NCBI GenBank assembly: GCA_017453985.1
Contig: JAFTDT010000107.1
Span: 1 to 63,145, forward strand
Source of the DNA: Clostridia bacterium
GTDB lineage: Bacteria; Bacillota; Clostridia; Oscillospirales; Butyricicoccaceae
Reading direction: 5' to 3'
Length of the DNA: 63,145 bases
Under the pieces are notes generated by a model. That model saw only the letters and a program-made list of their open reading frames with translations. It had not been told where the DNA came from and did not search any database. The translations under genes were made by a program, and so were the position numbers. How positions within the stretch are numbered: position 1 is the first letter of the stretch; each line of letters opens with the position of its first letter. Below, piece by piece: positions 44,007-52,431 of this stretch.

Positions 44007-44712
44007 TTTCTTCCACCAGCTCCAGGAAAACTTCTTCCAGCGAGGCGTCGCCGCGCACCTGCTCGGTGGGACCGGAGATGACCAGCCTGCCGTTTTTGAT
44101 GATGGCTATCTTGTCGCACAGCTTTTCCGCCACCTCCAGCACGTGGGTGGAGAAAAAGATTGCCCCGCCCGCATTGCACATGTCGCGCATGAGTGCCTTG
44201 ACGGTGTGCGCCGACTTGGGGTCAAGCCCGACAAACGGCTCGTCAAGCAGCATCAACCGCGGGTGATGTATCAGCGCGGAGATTATCGCCAGCTTCTGCT
44301 TCATGCCGTGGGAATACGCGCTTATCGGCTGCGCCAGATCCTGCGTCAGCTCGAACATATCCGCGTATTTCCGTATCTCCTCCTCGCGATTCTGCTTTGT
44401 TATACCGTACATATCAGCGATGAAATTGAGATATTTTATCCCCGAAAGAAAGTCGTACAGGTCGGGATTGTCCGGTATATAGGCTATCTGCCGTTTGCAT
44501 TCCAGCGGCTCCTCGCGTATCGACTTGCCGCCGACGAATATCTCGCCCTCGTCAAAGTCCAGTATGCCGCAGCACGCCTTGATGGTGGTGGTCTTGCCCG
44601 CGCCGTTGTGCCCGATGAAGCCGTATATCTCCCCCGGCGCTATCTCCAGCGAGAGGTCGTCCACCGCGCGCTTTTCCCCATATCTCTTGGTCAGATGTGA
44701 AATTTTCAGCAT
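43999..44712 (-). CDS. ABC transporter ATP-binding protein (exporter type)
   Basis: 237 residues. Walker A GHNGAGKTT (about 34-42), Q-loop near YIPDNPDLYDFL (about 77-88), signature YSHGMKQKL, which has SHG in place of SGG (about 133-141), and Walker B LMLLDEPFVGLD (about 153-164). This form is typical of drug, lantibiotic or lipid exporters (CcmA-like). It starts 4 bp after the dihydroorotase-like gene and overlaps the permease, so the three form one operon. Confidence 0.92.
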   Translation of the reverse strand: MLKISHLTKRYGEKRAVDDLSLEIAPGEIYGFIGHNGAGKTTTIKACCGILDFDEGEIFVGGKSIREEPLECKRQIAYIPDNPDLYDFLSGIKYLNFIADMYGITKQNREEEIRKYADMFELTQDLAQPISAYSHGMKQKLAIISALIHHPRLMLLDEPFVGLDPKSAHTVKALMRDMCNAGGAIFFSTHVLEVAEKLCDKIAIIKNGRLVISGPTEQVRGDASLEEVFLELVEENA

Positions 44713-44716
44713 AATC

Positions 44717-45973
44717 TCATTGTCCTCCGTCTTTTGCCAGTATCCTGCCGGATTTCAGCGTATATGTCACTCTGCCGCGCAGGGTCTTGCCCTCAAACGG
44801 CGTGTTCTTGCCCTGCGAAACAAAGCTCTTGCCCTCGCATACCCATTCCGCGTCGGGGTCGAAAAGCACCAGATCCGCCACCGCGCCCACGCGCAGTCCG
44901 ATATCCAGCCCCAGCAGCGCCGCCGGCGCCGCGCTCATGCGGTGGAGTATGTCCGCCAGCGGCATGGCGCCGTTGTGATATAGATAGGTGAGCGCCGCGC
45001 TCAAAGCTGTCTCCAGCGACGAGGCGCCGCTCTCCGCCGTGACCAGCGAGCGGTATTTGCCCGCTGCCGTGACCGGCGTATGTCCGGACGCGATGCAGTC
45101 TATTGTGCCGTCCGCCAGACCTGCGCGCAGCGCGGCGATATCCTCCGGCGTGCCGAGCGGCGGGTCGAGCTTTGCCAGCGTGTTGTAGCCGAGCAGCTCT
45201 CTGGACTCCAGCGCGAAATAATGCGGCTCCGTCGAGCAGGTGACGGGCACGCCCTGCGCCTTTGCCAGACGCACCACCTCCACCGCGCCCGCCGTGCTGA
45301 TATGCCCGATATGCAGCGGTGAGCCGGATTCCTTGGCAAGAATGATGTCGCGCGCCACCACGGTGGACTCCGCGCTGGCAGGGATTATAGGCAGCTCCAG
45401 CAGCAGCGCCTGCTGCCCCTCGCGGATTATGCCCTCGCGGTACAGTCTGCGGTCGCGGCAGCGATCCAGCAGCAGCATATTATGCTTGCGCGCACGGAAC
45501 ATCACGTCACGCATGCGCAGCGGATTGTCTATCCCCTCGTCGTCGTACACCGCCGCGGCGCCCGCCAGCTTCAGCTCGCCGTAATTGAGCAGCTCCCTGC
45601 CCAGCGTCGCCTTCACCGCCGGAAGTATGTCGCAGCTTGCATATTCGCCGCGCTCGCGGATATACTGTATCTGCTCGGCGGTGTGCGCGCCTGTGTCCAC
45701 GCAGACGGCGGTATATCCGCCCGCCGCCGCTGCCGCGGACAGCGAGAGGATATCCTCCACGTTCTCCTCCTGCGGCTCTGTGGCGTGCGCGAACAGATCC
45801 ACCAGCCCCGTGCCGAGGCACAGTCCGGCGGCATTCAGCTCCTCGCCGCTCTCGTCCACCGTCAGATTTTCACCTATCGCGGCTATTTTCCCATCCTCTA
45901 TCAGCAAATCTCCCGTACGGTCAAGCCCGTCCGCGGCGCTGATGAGTCTCGCTCCCTTTACCAGAAGTTTCAT
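44717..45973 (-). CDS. Dihydroorotase homologue lacking most catalytic residues
   Basis: 418 residues with the cyclic amidohydrolase fold and overall order of bacterial dihydroorotase, ending KGKNTPFEGKTLRGRV. However the metal motif HxH is FAH (Phe61, His63), the substrate Arg of HxxREP is Thr65, the usual AHCED is LDRCRD, and ATDHAPH is ASGHTPV. His in GHIST and the VYDDEG acidic pair remain. It is probably a pseudoenzyme, as known for inactive PyrC homologues that support aspartate transcarbamoylase, but no pyrB lies nearby. ATG at 45973 follows GGGGGTG. It is cotranscribed with an ABC exporter. Confidence 0.85.
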   Translation of the reverse strand: MKLLVKGARLISAADGLDRTGDLLIEDGKIAAIGENLTVDESGEELNAAGLCLGTGLVDLFAHATEPQEENVEDILSLSAAAAAGGYTAVCVDTGAHTAEQIQYIRERGEYASCDILPAVKATLGRELLNYGELKLAGAAAVYDDEGIDNPLRMRDVMFRARKHNMLLLDRCRDRRLYREGIIREGQQALLLELPIIPASAESTVVARDIILAKESGSPLHIGHISTAGAVEVVRLAKAQGVPVTCSTEPHYFALESRELLGYNTLAKLDPPLGTPEDIAALRAGLADGTIDCIASGHTPVTAAGKYRSLVTAESGASSLETALSAALTYLYHNGAMPLADILHRMSAAPAALLGLDIGLRVGAVADLVLFDPDAEWVCEGKSFVSQGKNTPFEGKTLRGRVTYTLKSGRILAKDGGQ

Positions 45974-46111
45974 AAGCACCCCCAAAAAACTGCGTTTTTT
46001 GCGCAAAAAGCTCCATGCTGTAGCTATTTAAAGTATAACATGCCTTATTATTCCATGTAAAGTTAAATCAGCGCCGCATATAATATATTTGATAAAGGAG
46101 GAGATTTGAAA

Positions 46112-46300
46112 ATGACCAATAAAGGCTCGGGCTTTTTGTCCCATATGGCGATCGGGCTTGTCGCCGGCACGGTGCTCGGCGCCGCCGCCATCGGCATGAC
46201 CAGCAGGCAGAGCCGCAGGCGGCTCATGCGCCATGCCAACCAGACGATGCGCTCCATGGGCGATATCGCCGGCGACCTTGTGAATATGGTAAAAAACTGA
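46112..46300 (+). CDS. Small membrane protein (YtxH-like)
   Basis: 62 residues. A glycine-rich hydrophobic segment (about 9-30, GLVAGTVLGAAAIGM) is followed by a basic, helical tail (SRQSRRRLMRHANQ). The ATG follows AAAGGAGGAG, a very strong ribosome binding site. It resembles small stress-related membrane proteins of Firmicutes; no defined function. Confidence 0.7.
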   Translation: MTNKGSGFLSHMAIGLVAGTVLGAAAIGMTSRQSRRRLMRHANQTMRSMGDIAGDLVNMVKN

Positions 46301-46315
46301 CCCCCTTTCAATCAC

Positions 46316-46370
46316 GCCGCCGCAGAATATTTCTGCGGCGGCAGCATGTCAAAAAACTTTTTGACATGCT
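46316..46370 (+). terminator. Two tandem hairpins after the small membrane protein
   Basis: GCCGCCGCAGAA/TTCTGCGGCGGC (46316-46342) is followed at once by AGCATGTCAAAAA/TTTTTGACATGCT (46343-46370). The first is repeated identically at 46588-46614. Confidence 0.8.
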
Positions 46371-46681
46371 GACAGGCTTTCAAAAAAGGGGCAGAATGCC
46401 GCGAACGCGACCTGTCGGCGTATGCAGATACGGTAAGGTCGCGTTCGTGACATAGGTGAAAACCTTTGAAAAGCCTTATATTTTGAAGAAAGCAAAATCC
46501 TGCGTAACAATATGAGATATATTTATTTATAAAAAAACCGGTTTTGTTATGTCCGTTTTCACCGCTCTGACCATTTTTTGACAGTCTGCCGCCGCAGAAT
46601 ATTTCTGCGGCGGCTTACATATGGAAATATGCGCCGTTTTGTGTTATACTTTGAAAAACACATCACGGGAGAGTGAGGAAT
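46371..46681. other. Structured intergenic region with inverted repeats
   Basis: No gene is visible. CGAACGCGACCT (46402-46413) pairs with AGGTCGCGTTCG (46436-46447); an outer AGGCTTTCAAAA / TTTGAAAAGCCT pairing (about 46373-46384 and 46466-46477) encloses it. The 27-bp hairpin seen at 46316-46342 recurs exactly at 46588-46614, just before the phzF-like gene. It could be a structured RNA, a remnant of a small mobile repeat, or complex terminators. Confidence 0.5.
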
Positions 46682-47464
46682 ATGAAATATTTCGTTGCCG
46701 ACGCCTTTACCGACGTGCCGTTCCAAGGCAACCCTGCCGGAGTGTGCCTGACGGAGCGCGAGCTGCCGGACGAGCTGATGCAGCGCATTGCGGCGGAAAA
46801 CGGTCTGCCGGAGACGGCATTCCTGCGCCGCACGGCGGAGGGCTGGCACATACGCTGGTTCACTCCCGCCTTTGAGATGGACCTCTGCGGGCACGCCACG
46901 CTTGCCTCAGGCTTTGTGCTGCTGGAGCACGTGACGCCCGATGCGGGCGAGATAGTCTTTTCCTCGCGCAGCGGCAGGCTTCGCGTCAGCCGCGACGGAG
47001 CGATGTACACCCTGGATTTTCCCGCCCGTCCGCCGCAGCCCTGCCCCGTGCCGGAGGGTCTGGCGGAGGCGCTGGGCGCAAGGGTGACGGAATGCGCCCT
47101 CTCCCGCGACCTTGTGACCGTGCTGGAAAGCGCGGAGGCGGTGCGTGCTCTTGCACCGGACTTTGTGCGCATGCGTACTATCCCAAATCTGCCGCCGGTA
47201 GTCGTGACCGCCGCGGGCGATGACTGCGACTTTGTCTCGCGCTATTTTGACGTGCATGACGCCATCATCGAGGACCCCGTCACCGGCTCCGCTCATTGCA
47301 GCCTTGCGCCGTTCTGGAGCGGGCGGCTGGGCAAAGATACGCTGCTTGCCCGCCAGCTTTCCCTCCGCGGCGGCACGCTGCGCTGCCGCGTGGATGGCGG
47401 GCGCGTGTTCATCTCCGGCAGCGCGGTGCTGTATCTGCGCGGCGAGATAGTCGCACCGGCTTGA
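46682..47464 (+). CDS. PhzF-family epimerase/isomerase
   Basis: 260 residues, PhzF/DAP-epimerase-like fold made of two related halves. N-terminal FVADAFTDVPFQGNPAGVCL (4-23), Glu44 in LPETAFL as the usual catalytic Glu, and DLCGHATLAS (about 67-76). C-terminal EDPVTGSAHCSLAPFW (about 198-213) is the second conserved loop. PhzF homologues isomerise small acids; the substrate here is unknown. ATG at 46682 after GAGTGAGGAAT. Confidence 0.92.
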   Translation: MKYFVADAFTDVPFQGNPAGVCLTERELPDELMQRIAAENGLPETAFLRRTAEGWHIRWFTPAFEMDLCGHATLASGFVLLEHVTPDAGEIVFSSRSGRLRVSRDGAMYTLDFPARPPQPCPVPEGLAEALGARVTECALSRDLVTVLESAEAVRALAPDFVRMRTIPNLPPVVVTAAGDDCDFVSRYFDVHDAIIEDPVTGSAHCSLAPFWSGRLGKDTLLARQLSLRGGTLRCRVDGGRVFISGSAVLYLRGEIVAPA

Positions 47465-47547
47465 CGTATGCTGCAAAATATGCTAAACTTTTTGGCAGAC
47501 TCAGCAAATATTACCGTATGGCTGATCAAGAAAGAGAGGTATTTTTT

Positions 47548-48159
47548 ATGACTTGCAAAAAATGCGGAGCACAGCTCCCGGACGACACGAAGTTCTGCCC
47601 CGAATGCGGCGAAACGGTGAGCGCGCAGCCCGCCGAGGCTAATATTCAGCCTCCCGCAAATGCCGATGTTCAGTACGCCGCCGTGCCGACTCCTGCCGCG
47701 GACAAATATCAGGGATTTTCCATGAAATGGCACAAGTTCCTCGTATATTTTGCGCTCTGGGCAGGCGCGCTGGTAAACCTTTTCAGCGGCTTTTCGATGC
47801 TGACAGGCGCGCAGTATGGCGACGCCTCCGACTATGTCTATGCCGTCTTTCCAAAGCTGAAGACGGCTGACCTTATCGGCGGCGTTCTTACGCTGCTTGC
47901 CGCGCTGCTCGCCATCGTCACCGCCATCAACCTCATCAAGCTGAAAAGAGGCGCGCCGAAGCTGCTTACCGCTACATATGTTGCCGCGCTGCTCAGCGGC
48001 ATCGTATATATCGTGCTTGCCATCTCCGCTATGAACGGGCTTGCCAGCATTGGCGACCTGCTGCAGCCGAACGTGATATCGAATATGGTAATGTCTGTTA
48101 TCATGATATTCGTCAACTACATCTACTACAAAAAGAGATCGTCGCTTTTCGTAAACTGA
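47548..48159 (+). CDS. Zinc-ribbon membrane protein
   Basis: 203 residues. An N-terminal zinc ribbon, CKKCGAQLPDDTKFCPECG (3-21), is followed by a flexible Pro/Ala segment (about 25-55) and four membrane helices (about 66-190). Proteins of this layout are common in gut Firmicutes and have no settled function. ATG follows GAGAGGT. The mobile element starts only 8 bp after its stop codon. Confidence 0.85.
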   Translation: MTCKKCGAQLPDDTKFCPECGETVSAQPAEANIQPPANADVQYAAVPTPAADKYQGFSMKWHKFLVYFALWAGALVNLFSGFSMLTGAQYGDASDYVYAVFPKLKTADLIGGVLTLLAALLAIVTAINLIKLKRGAPKLLTATYVAALLSGIVYIVLAISAMNGLASIGDLLQPNVISNMVMSVIMIFVNYIYYKKRSSLFVN

Positions 48160-48166
48160 ATATAAG

Positions 48167-48209
48167 TTAAAAAGGCTGTGAGGACGTTCTGATATTGTCC
48201 ATAGGGACA
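48167..48209 (+). repeat. Left inverted terminus of the element
   Basis: TTAAAAAGGCTGTGAGGAC (48167-48185) and TATTGTCCATAGGGACA (48193-48209). The right end read inward gives TTAAAAAGGGCTGTGAGGAC and TATTGCTCAAAGGGACA with the same overall spacing. Serine-integrase attP arms would leave such inverted ends after integration. Confidence 0.8.
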
Positions 48210-48232
48210 CTATTTGAAAGGTCAGGGTAATA

Positions 48233-48260
48233 GAGGCGGACGGCGGAAGTTGTCCGCCTC
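48233..48260 (-). terminator. Hairpin after the recombinase gene
   Basis: GAGGCGGAC (48233-48241) pairs with GTCCGCCTC (48252-48260), about 22 bp after the recombinase stop. The U-tract is poor. Confidence 0.55.
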
Positions 48261-48281
48261 TGTTGCGTGTTGCGTTGCTTG

Positions 48282-49961
48282 TTATGCTGGGATCTCTGCC
48301 GGCTCCGATGGCAACTCCGCAATGTGCGGCTGTTCTTCCTCCGCGGTCATCTCATAGTCCCATTCACCGATGTCGCGGTAGACGATGCGGATCTTCTGTG
48401 TAGAATTGCGAGAGTACTTGACCTCCCGCTCACCGATCTCGATCCGGGCGATGAACAGCCGCACCAGCTCCGGCGTCAGCTTGTCGATGCTGCGGTAGCG
48501 CTTCGCCTTTTCAATGAAGGCGTCCACGTTTGCCGCCGACGCTCTCAGTTTCTCCATCCGCGCTTCCTTTTCGGGGATCGTCTCGTCCAATGCCTGCTGT
48601 TCTGCATTGTAATCGGCAGAGAGGAGACGGAACTGCTCGTTTGTGATATGGCCGAGGACGTTGTCCTCATAGAGCCGCTTGAACAACCGGGTCAGCTCGT
48701 CCCGACGCTTCCGCATCCCATCCAATTCCTTTTGCAGACCGTTCAACTCCCGACGCAGCCCTGTGGAGTTCCTCCGGTTGATGTGCTCTGCGAACAGCTT
48801 CTGCTTCATGCGCGCAAAGTGTGTCACCCGGCGCAGATCGTCCAGCACGATGGCGTAGAGCTCGTCCTCCCGAATGTGGTGAGGCGTACACTCTGTGCGT
48901 CCGCGCTTTCCGTAGGTGTAGCACTTGAAATTGAACTGACTCTTTTTCATTGTGCTGGCGCGGTGCAGTACCATCGACCGTCCACAGTCGGCGCAGTAGG
49001 CCAGCCCCGAGAAGATGTTCGGCTCATCCATTTGCTTCGCCGTCCGCTTTTTATGCATCCTTACATTCTGTGCGATGTCCCACAACTCCTTTGAGATCAG
49101 TGCGGGGTGCGTGTTCTCGACCAGTGCGTATTCGCTTTCAGGCTTGCGCACGGTCTTTTTGTTTTTGTAGGACAGCGTGGTTGTCCGCAGGCCGACGGTG
49201 TGGCCGAGATAGGTCTTGTTGTCCAGGATTGCTACTACAGAGCTGGAACTCCAGGAACAGGGACGCGAAAGATCCATGAGCTTGTGACCTTTTCCATGCT
49301 GCCGGTAGTAATACGTCGTGGGCTTGATGACCTTGTCTTCTGTCAGAATGCGGGCGATCTGGCTGGGGCCTTTGCCTGAAGCGCAGAGCTGGAAGATCCG
49401 CTGGACGACAGGCGCGACCTCCTCATCGGGGACGATCTCCTTGCTGTCCTTGTTCACCTTGCGGTACCCGTAAGGTGGTCTGCCGCCGAGACGCTCGCCG
49501 CGCTCCGCCTGCATCTTTTTGACGGCGCGCACCTTCTTGCTGGAATCCTTGGCGTGAAGCTCGTTGGCCCAGTTGCGGATGGGGCTGAAGTCGCTGCTGC
49601 TCTCGACGAGAGAATCCACGGAATCGTTGATGGCGATAAAGCGAACGCCCTTCTGCGGTAAGTATATTTCCGTCAGATATCCTACCTGCAGATACTCACG
49701 TCCGAGACGGCTGAGATCCTTGACGATCAACGTTTCCACCTCACCGTTTTCGATCATCGCCTCGATCTTTTTCCATGACGGTCGCTCGAAGCTCGTACCC
49801 GAGTATCCGTCGTCCGCCAGAAAGATCGTGTTATCGAAGCCCTGATCGGCAGCGTATGCTTCGAGGATTCTGCGCTGATTCACAATGCTGTTCGAGTCCC
49901 CGGCTCTGGCGTCCTCCTGGCTGAGTCTGCCATAGAGTATATTGTATTTTGGGCTTGCCAT
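48282..49961 (-). CDS. Large serine recombinase (site-specific integrase)
   Basis: 560 residues from the ATG at 49961, which follows AAGGAGG. The resolvase domain has the catalytic Ser14 in YGRLSQEDA and the arginine motif KDLSRLGREYLQVG (about 84-97). The recombinase domain is followed by a zinc ribbon with CADCGRSMVLHR, then a coiled-coil region and a C-terminal DUF4368-like tail. It integrates and excises the element, probably acting on the inverted-arm ends at 48167 and 63096. The last gene of the left end, as usual for such elements. Confidence 0.95.
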   Translation of the reverse strand: MASPKYNILYGRLSQEDARAGDSNSIVNQRRILEAYAADQGFDNTIFLADDGYSGTSFERPSWKKIEAMIENGEVETLIVKDLSRLGREYLQVGYLTEIYLPQKGVRFIAINDSVDSLVESSSDFSPIRNWANELHAKDSSKKVRAVKKMQAERGERLGGRPPYGYRKVNKDSKEIVPDEEVAPVVQRIFQLCASGKGPSQIARILTEDKVIKPTTYYYRQHGKGHKLMDLSRPCSWSSSSVVAILDNKTYLGHTVGLRTTTLSYKNKKTVRKPESEYALVENTHPALISKELWDIAQNVRMHKKRTAKQMDEPNIFSGLAYCADCGRSMVLHRASTMKKSQFNFKCYTYGKRGRTECTPHHIREDELYAIVLDDLRRVTHFARMKQKLFAEHINRRNSTGLRRELNGLQKELDGMRKRRDELTRLFKRLYEDNVLGHITNEQFRLLSADYNAEQQALDETIPEKEARMEKLRASAANVDAFIEKAKRYRSIDKLTPELVRLFIARIEIGEREVKYSRNSTQKIRIVYRDIGEWDYEMTAEEEQPHIAELPSEPAEIPA

Positions 49962-50031
49962 TATTCTTTTCCTCCTTCTGTGGGCAAGCCGGTACGGTAA
50001 CACAGAGTATACCGCATCGGCTCCCACAAGT

Positions 50032-50337
50032 CTATTCAGAATCTGTAACTTTTCGCATAACTTCTTTCCTGTCCTTCAGCTCGCCGTCGATGACGGCGAG
50101 CATCTTCTCTGTCGGAGTTGCTGTCACGTCCGTTGGGAATACGGAGGTGACAATGAATCGCTTACCGCGGATCAGCATCTGTCGTTCGCGAGAATACTCA
50201 TTCTCCGAGATAGTGTAGTGCGAATCCCGGTACAGCGTATTGATGCCGCCGCCCTCCGCTTTGCGAAGGACAGCTTCCTCCGGTCGGTAGCTGCCAAGGA
50301 TACCGGTTTCCAAATAGATTTCACTTTCAGATTTCAT
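50032..50337 (-). CDS. TnpW-like small mobile-element protein
   Basis: About 101 residues. RGKRFIVTSVFPTDVTATPTEKM in pattern matches the TnpW group, small proteins coded beside serine recombinases in Tn4451-like elements. The start ATG follows AAAGGAAAGCT. Function is not known. It lies between the relaxase and the recombinase, a typical position. Confidence 0.65.
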   Translation of the reverse strand: MKSESEIYLETGILGSYRPEEAVLRKAEGGGINTLYRDSHYTISENEYSRERQMLIRGKRFIVTSVFPTDVTATPTEKMLAVIDGELKDRKEVMRKVTDSE

Positions 50338-50351
50338 AGCTTTCCTTTCCG

Positions 50352-51722
50352 TCACATGCCGCCCATGACGGGGCCGTGACCTTGTTCTTTCTTTTTTCTC
50401 TGCTTGCGAGCCTGCGGCAGCGTGGTGCTGTCCTCGATCTGCCGCCCGTCGTCTAAAAGATTCGAGAGATCAGCGGCGAGATAAGCGGCGTCAGATAGTA
50501 GATGACCGTGACCACCGATGGGATCACCGTGATCCAGAAGATCCTCTTCATATAGTTCCTCATCGTATCTTTCGTCTCTGAGAGATTCTCCGAGAAGCTC
50601 TCGCTCATTCTCCCAACCTGTTTCGATGAATCGGAGATCGCCGTTTTCATTGAGGCGATATATTCTTCCGACGCCCGTCTCATCGTCGTTTGAAAGTCCT
50701 CGGTGATCGTATAGCTGTTCTCCGTCTGCTCCGTCAGCACTTCGAGCTGACGCTCCAGATATTTCACAATCTCGGTCTTCGTCGCCAGCGCCTGCGCCGT
50801 ATCCATGAGCTGCGTCAGCATAGCAAGCTGCGCTTTCTGCGTGTCGATCATTGCTTTCCAGTTGGGCTCCGTCACTGCCACGCAGGGCTGTGCCTGCTCT
50901 GCCGTATGGAGACTCCTTCTCGCCTGATTCTTCAGCTCCGCCGAAGACCTCGTACCGTATTCTGAACTCATTTTCCATGTTCCCCTTTAAGAATTTTTCT
51001 TCGTGTAATTTGTTGTCCCGACATCGCTGACCGTCGGGCGTGGTGTAGGTGATATACTTCCTCTCCGGCGTCCACCTGACGCTGTAGCCCTCGGCTTCCA
51101 TCATGCGGATGAATTCCTCCTGCGTCCGTGCTGCTGCCATCGCCTCCTCGACGGTAACCACCAGCCGCAGCTTCCAACTCTCTCCGCGATCCGCCGCCCG
51201 ATATTCCCGTGAGGACATCTGCTCAGTTCGCCGGGACTTTTTCTTCGGCCCTACCACGGATAGACCGTATTCCATGCACAGCCTGTCCGACGCTTCCCGC
51301 AGCCTCGGAAGGAACTCCTTATCCGCGTGCAGCTTCCTGCCGTCCTCGCAGCTCACGCTGTTGACAACGAAATGTGAATGAACGTGGTGCTTGTCCATAT
51401 GGGTGGCGACAAGAACCTCGAAGCCGGAAAACTGTTTCGAAGCAAATCGAACAGCGATCTCGTGAGCCGTCTCCGGTGCAATCCGTTCCTCCGGCGAGAA
51501 GGATTGCACAAGGTGATAGAACATTCTGCCGTCTGCTTTTCCGTATTGCAGCTTCGTGTTCATCATCTCACGGTAGGCGGACGCGGCCACGCAATTGATG
51601 CCCGTCACCAGCTTTTTGCTTTCGTACTGCGTCTTTGCGTCCCGTTTGCAGTAGGCGAGTATGAACGCAAGGCCGGCTCTCGTCTGTGAGCGGACGTTCT
51701 TCATGATATTAACCGTTGCCAT
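50352..51722 (-). CDS. Relaxase (MobP-type mobilization nuclease)
   Basis: 456 residues; nicks the element at oriT to begin transfer. The metal-binding triad lies in THMDKHHVHSHFVVN (107-121: His108, His113, His115, His117 region), and conserved AYCKRDAKT is at about 23-31. Start ATG at 51722 follows GGAGGTGG inside mobC, with 14 bp of overlap. From about residue 250 on it shares its DNA with another frame (50453-50971), and the C-terminus is rich in Gly, Asp, Arg and Glu. Confidence 0.9.
   Translation of the reverse strand: MATVNIMKNVRSQTRAGLAFILAYCKRDAKTQYESKKLVTGINCVAASAYREMMNTKLQYGKADGRMFYHLVQSFSPEERIAPETAHEIAVRFASKQFSGFEVLVATHMDKHHVHSHFVVNSVSCEDGRKLHADKEFLPRLREASDRLCMEYGLSVVGPKKKSRRTEQMSSREYRAADRGESWKLRLVVTVEEAMAAARTQEEFIRMMEAEGYSVRWTPERKYITYTTPDGQRCRDNKLHEEKFLKGNMENEFRIRYEVFGGAEESGEKESPYGRAGTALRGSDGAQLESNDRHAESAACYADAAHGYGAGAGDEDRDCEISGASARSADGADGEQLYDHRGLSNDDETGVGRIYRLNENGDLRFIETGWENERELLGESLRDERYDEELYEEDLLDHGDPIGGHGHLLSDAAYLAADLSNLLDDGRQIEDSTTLPQARKQRKKKEQGHGPVMGGM
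50453..50971 (-). CDS. MobB-like coiled-coil protein nested in the relaxase gene
   Basis: 172 residues read from a different frame entirely inside the relaxase gene. A helical, Gln/Thr-rich coiled coil (about 40-130) is followed by a C-terminal membrane helix (about 147-168, FWITVIPSVVTVIYYL). The ATG follows AAAGGGGAACATGGAAA. ColE1-type plasmids nest mobB and mobD in the relaxase gene in the same way. The membrane helix suggests it docks the relaxosome. The long relaxase-frame C-terminus is low complexity, which is expected if this frame is the constrained one. Confidence 0.72.
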   Translation of the reverse strand: MSSEYGTRSSAELKNQARRSLHTAEQAQPCVAVTEPNWKAMIDTQKAQLAMLTQLMDTAQALATKTEIVKYLERQLEVLTEQTENSYTITEDFQTTMRRASEEYIASMKTAISDSSKQVGRMSESFSENLSETKDTMRNYMKRIFWITVIPSVVTVIYYLTPLISPLISRIF

Positions 51723-52032
51723 CCGACCACCTCCGTCGCTCCAGGATCTCCGACAGCTTTTCACTGACGGAAGCATACTGGGCAGTAAGCGCCGAGAGAT
51801 CCGCAACCGAGATCCGCCCCATGTTGCAGAGCATAGTGAGCTGATTGAGGTTTCGTCCGATTGCTTTTTGCTGCTGTATGACCTCGTCGAGACCGTCGAT
51901 GACCACGATCTGTCTGCCGAGACAGGCGCGTGTAACATAGTCGGTGAAGGACAGTCTTGCCTGTCCCGCTTTCCGATGGACGGCAGCAAGGTCGCTCTCG
52001 CTGATGCGAATGCTCATCTTTTTGTCTTTCAT
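51709..52032 (-). CDS. mobC: MobC-like relaxosome accessory protein
   Basis: 107 residues from the ATG at 52032, which follows AAAGGAAGC. Ribbon-helix-helix-like N-terminus (SIRISESDLAAVHRKAGQ, 7-24) and the RNLNQLTMLCNMG motif (about 66-78) mark MobC. It binds oriT DNA and helps the relaxase. Overlaps the relaxase start. Confidence 0.88.
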   Translation of the reverse strand: MKDKKMSIRISESDLAAVHRKAGQARLSFTDYVTRACLGRQIVVIDGLDEVIQQQKAIGRNLNQLTMLCNMGRISVADLSALTAQYASVSEKLSEILERRRWSDGNG

Positions 52033-52431
52033 ATTCGTAAGCTTCCTTTCGATAAATAGTGAGTGCGGGCTGCCGCCCGCAAAGAGTGGCATTTGGCGGG
52101 GCGGCGGCTTTGCCGACGACCAGTCAAATGCGATGCTTGCACTCTCCCGAAGGAGAGTACAGAAGCGGTAATTCGCCCTGTGTTTGATTTACGGCAGAAA
52201 AAGGATAATATCTGCTCCGCGGATCTGCGATTTCTGCGTCTATATTGGCTCTTAACCCTTGCGGCTGATACTTTCTCGCCCCCGCGAGAAAAAGCGGAAA
52301 CAGGGCATTCTGCGGGCTTACAGCGAGCGGAAAAAGAAGAATGCAACAACAATGCAGAGGAGCCCCATCGCAATCTTCTTCCTCTGACATCTTTAAGAAT
52401 GCATAGGGGATACCTTGCAATGTTGCAATCT
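52033..52431. other. Intergenic region, candidate oriT
   Basis: Upstream of mobC and downstream of the RepA-like gene. It has a hairpin TGCGGGC/GCCCGCA (52064-52081) and no supported gene. Transfer origins normally lie next to mobC. The nic site cannot be assigned from sequence alone. Confidence 0.4.
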
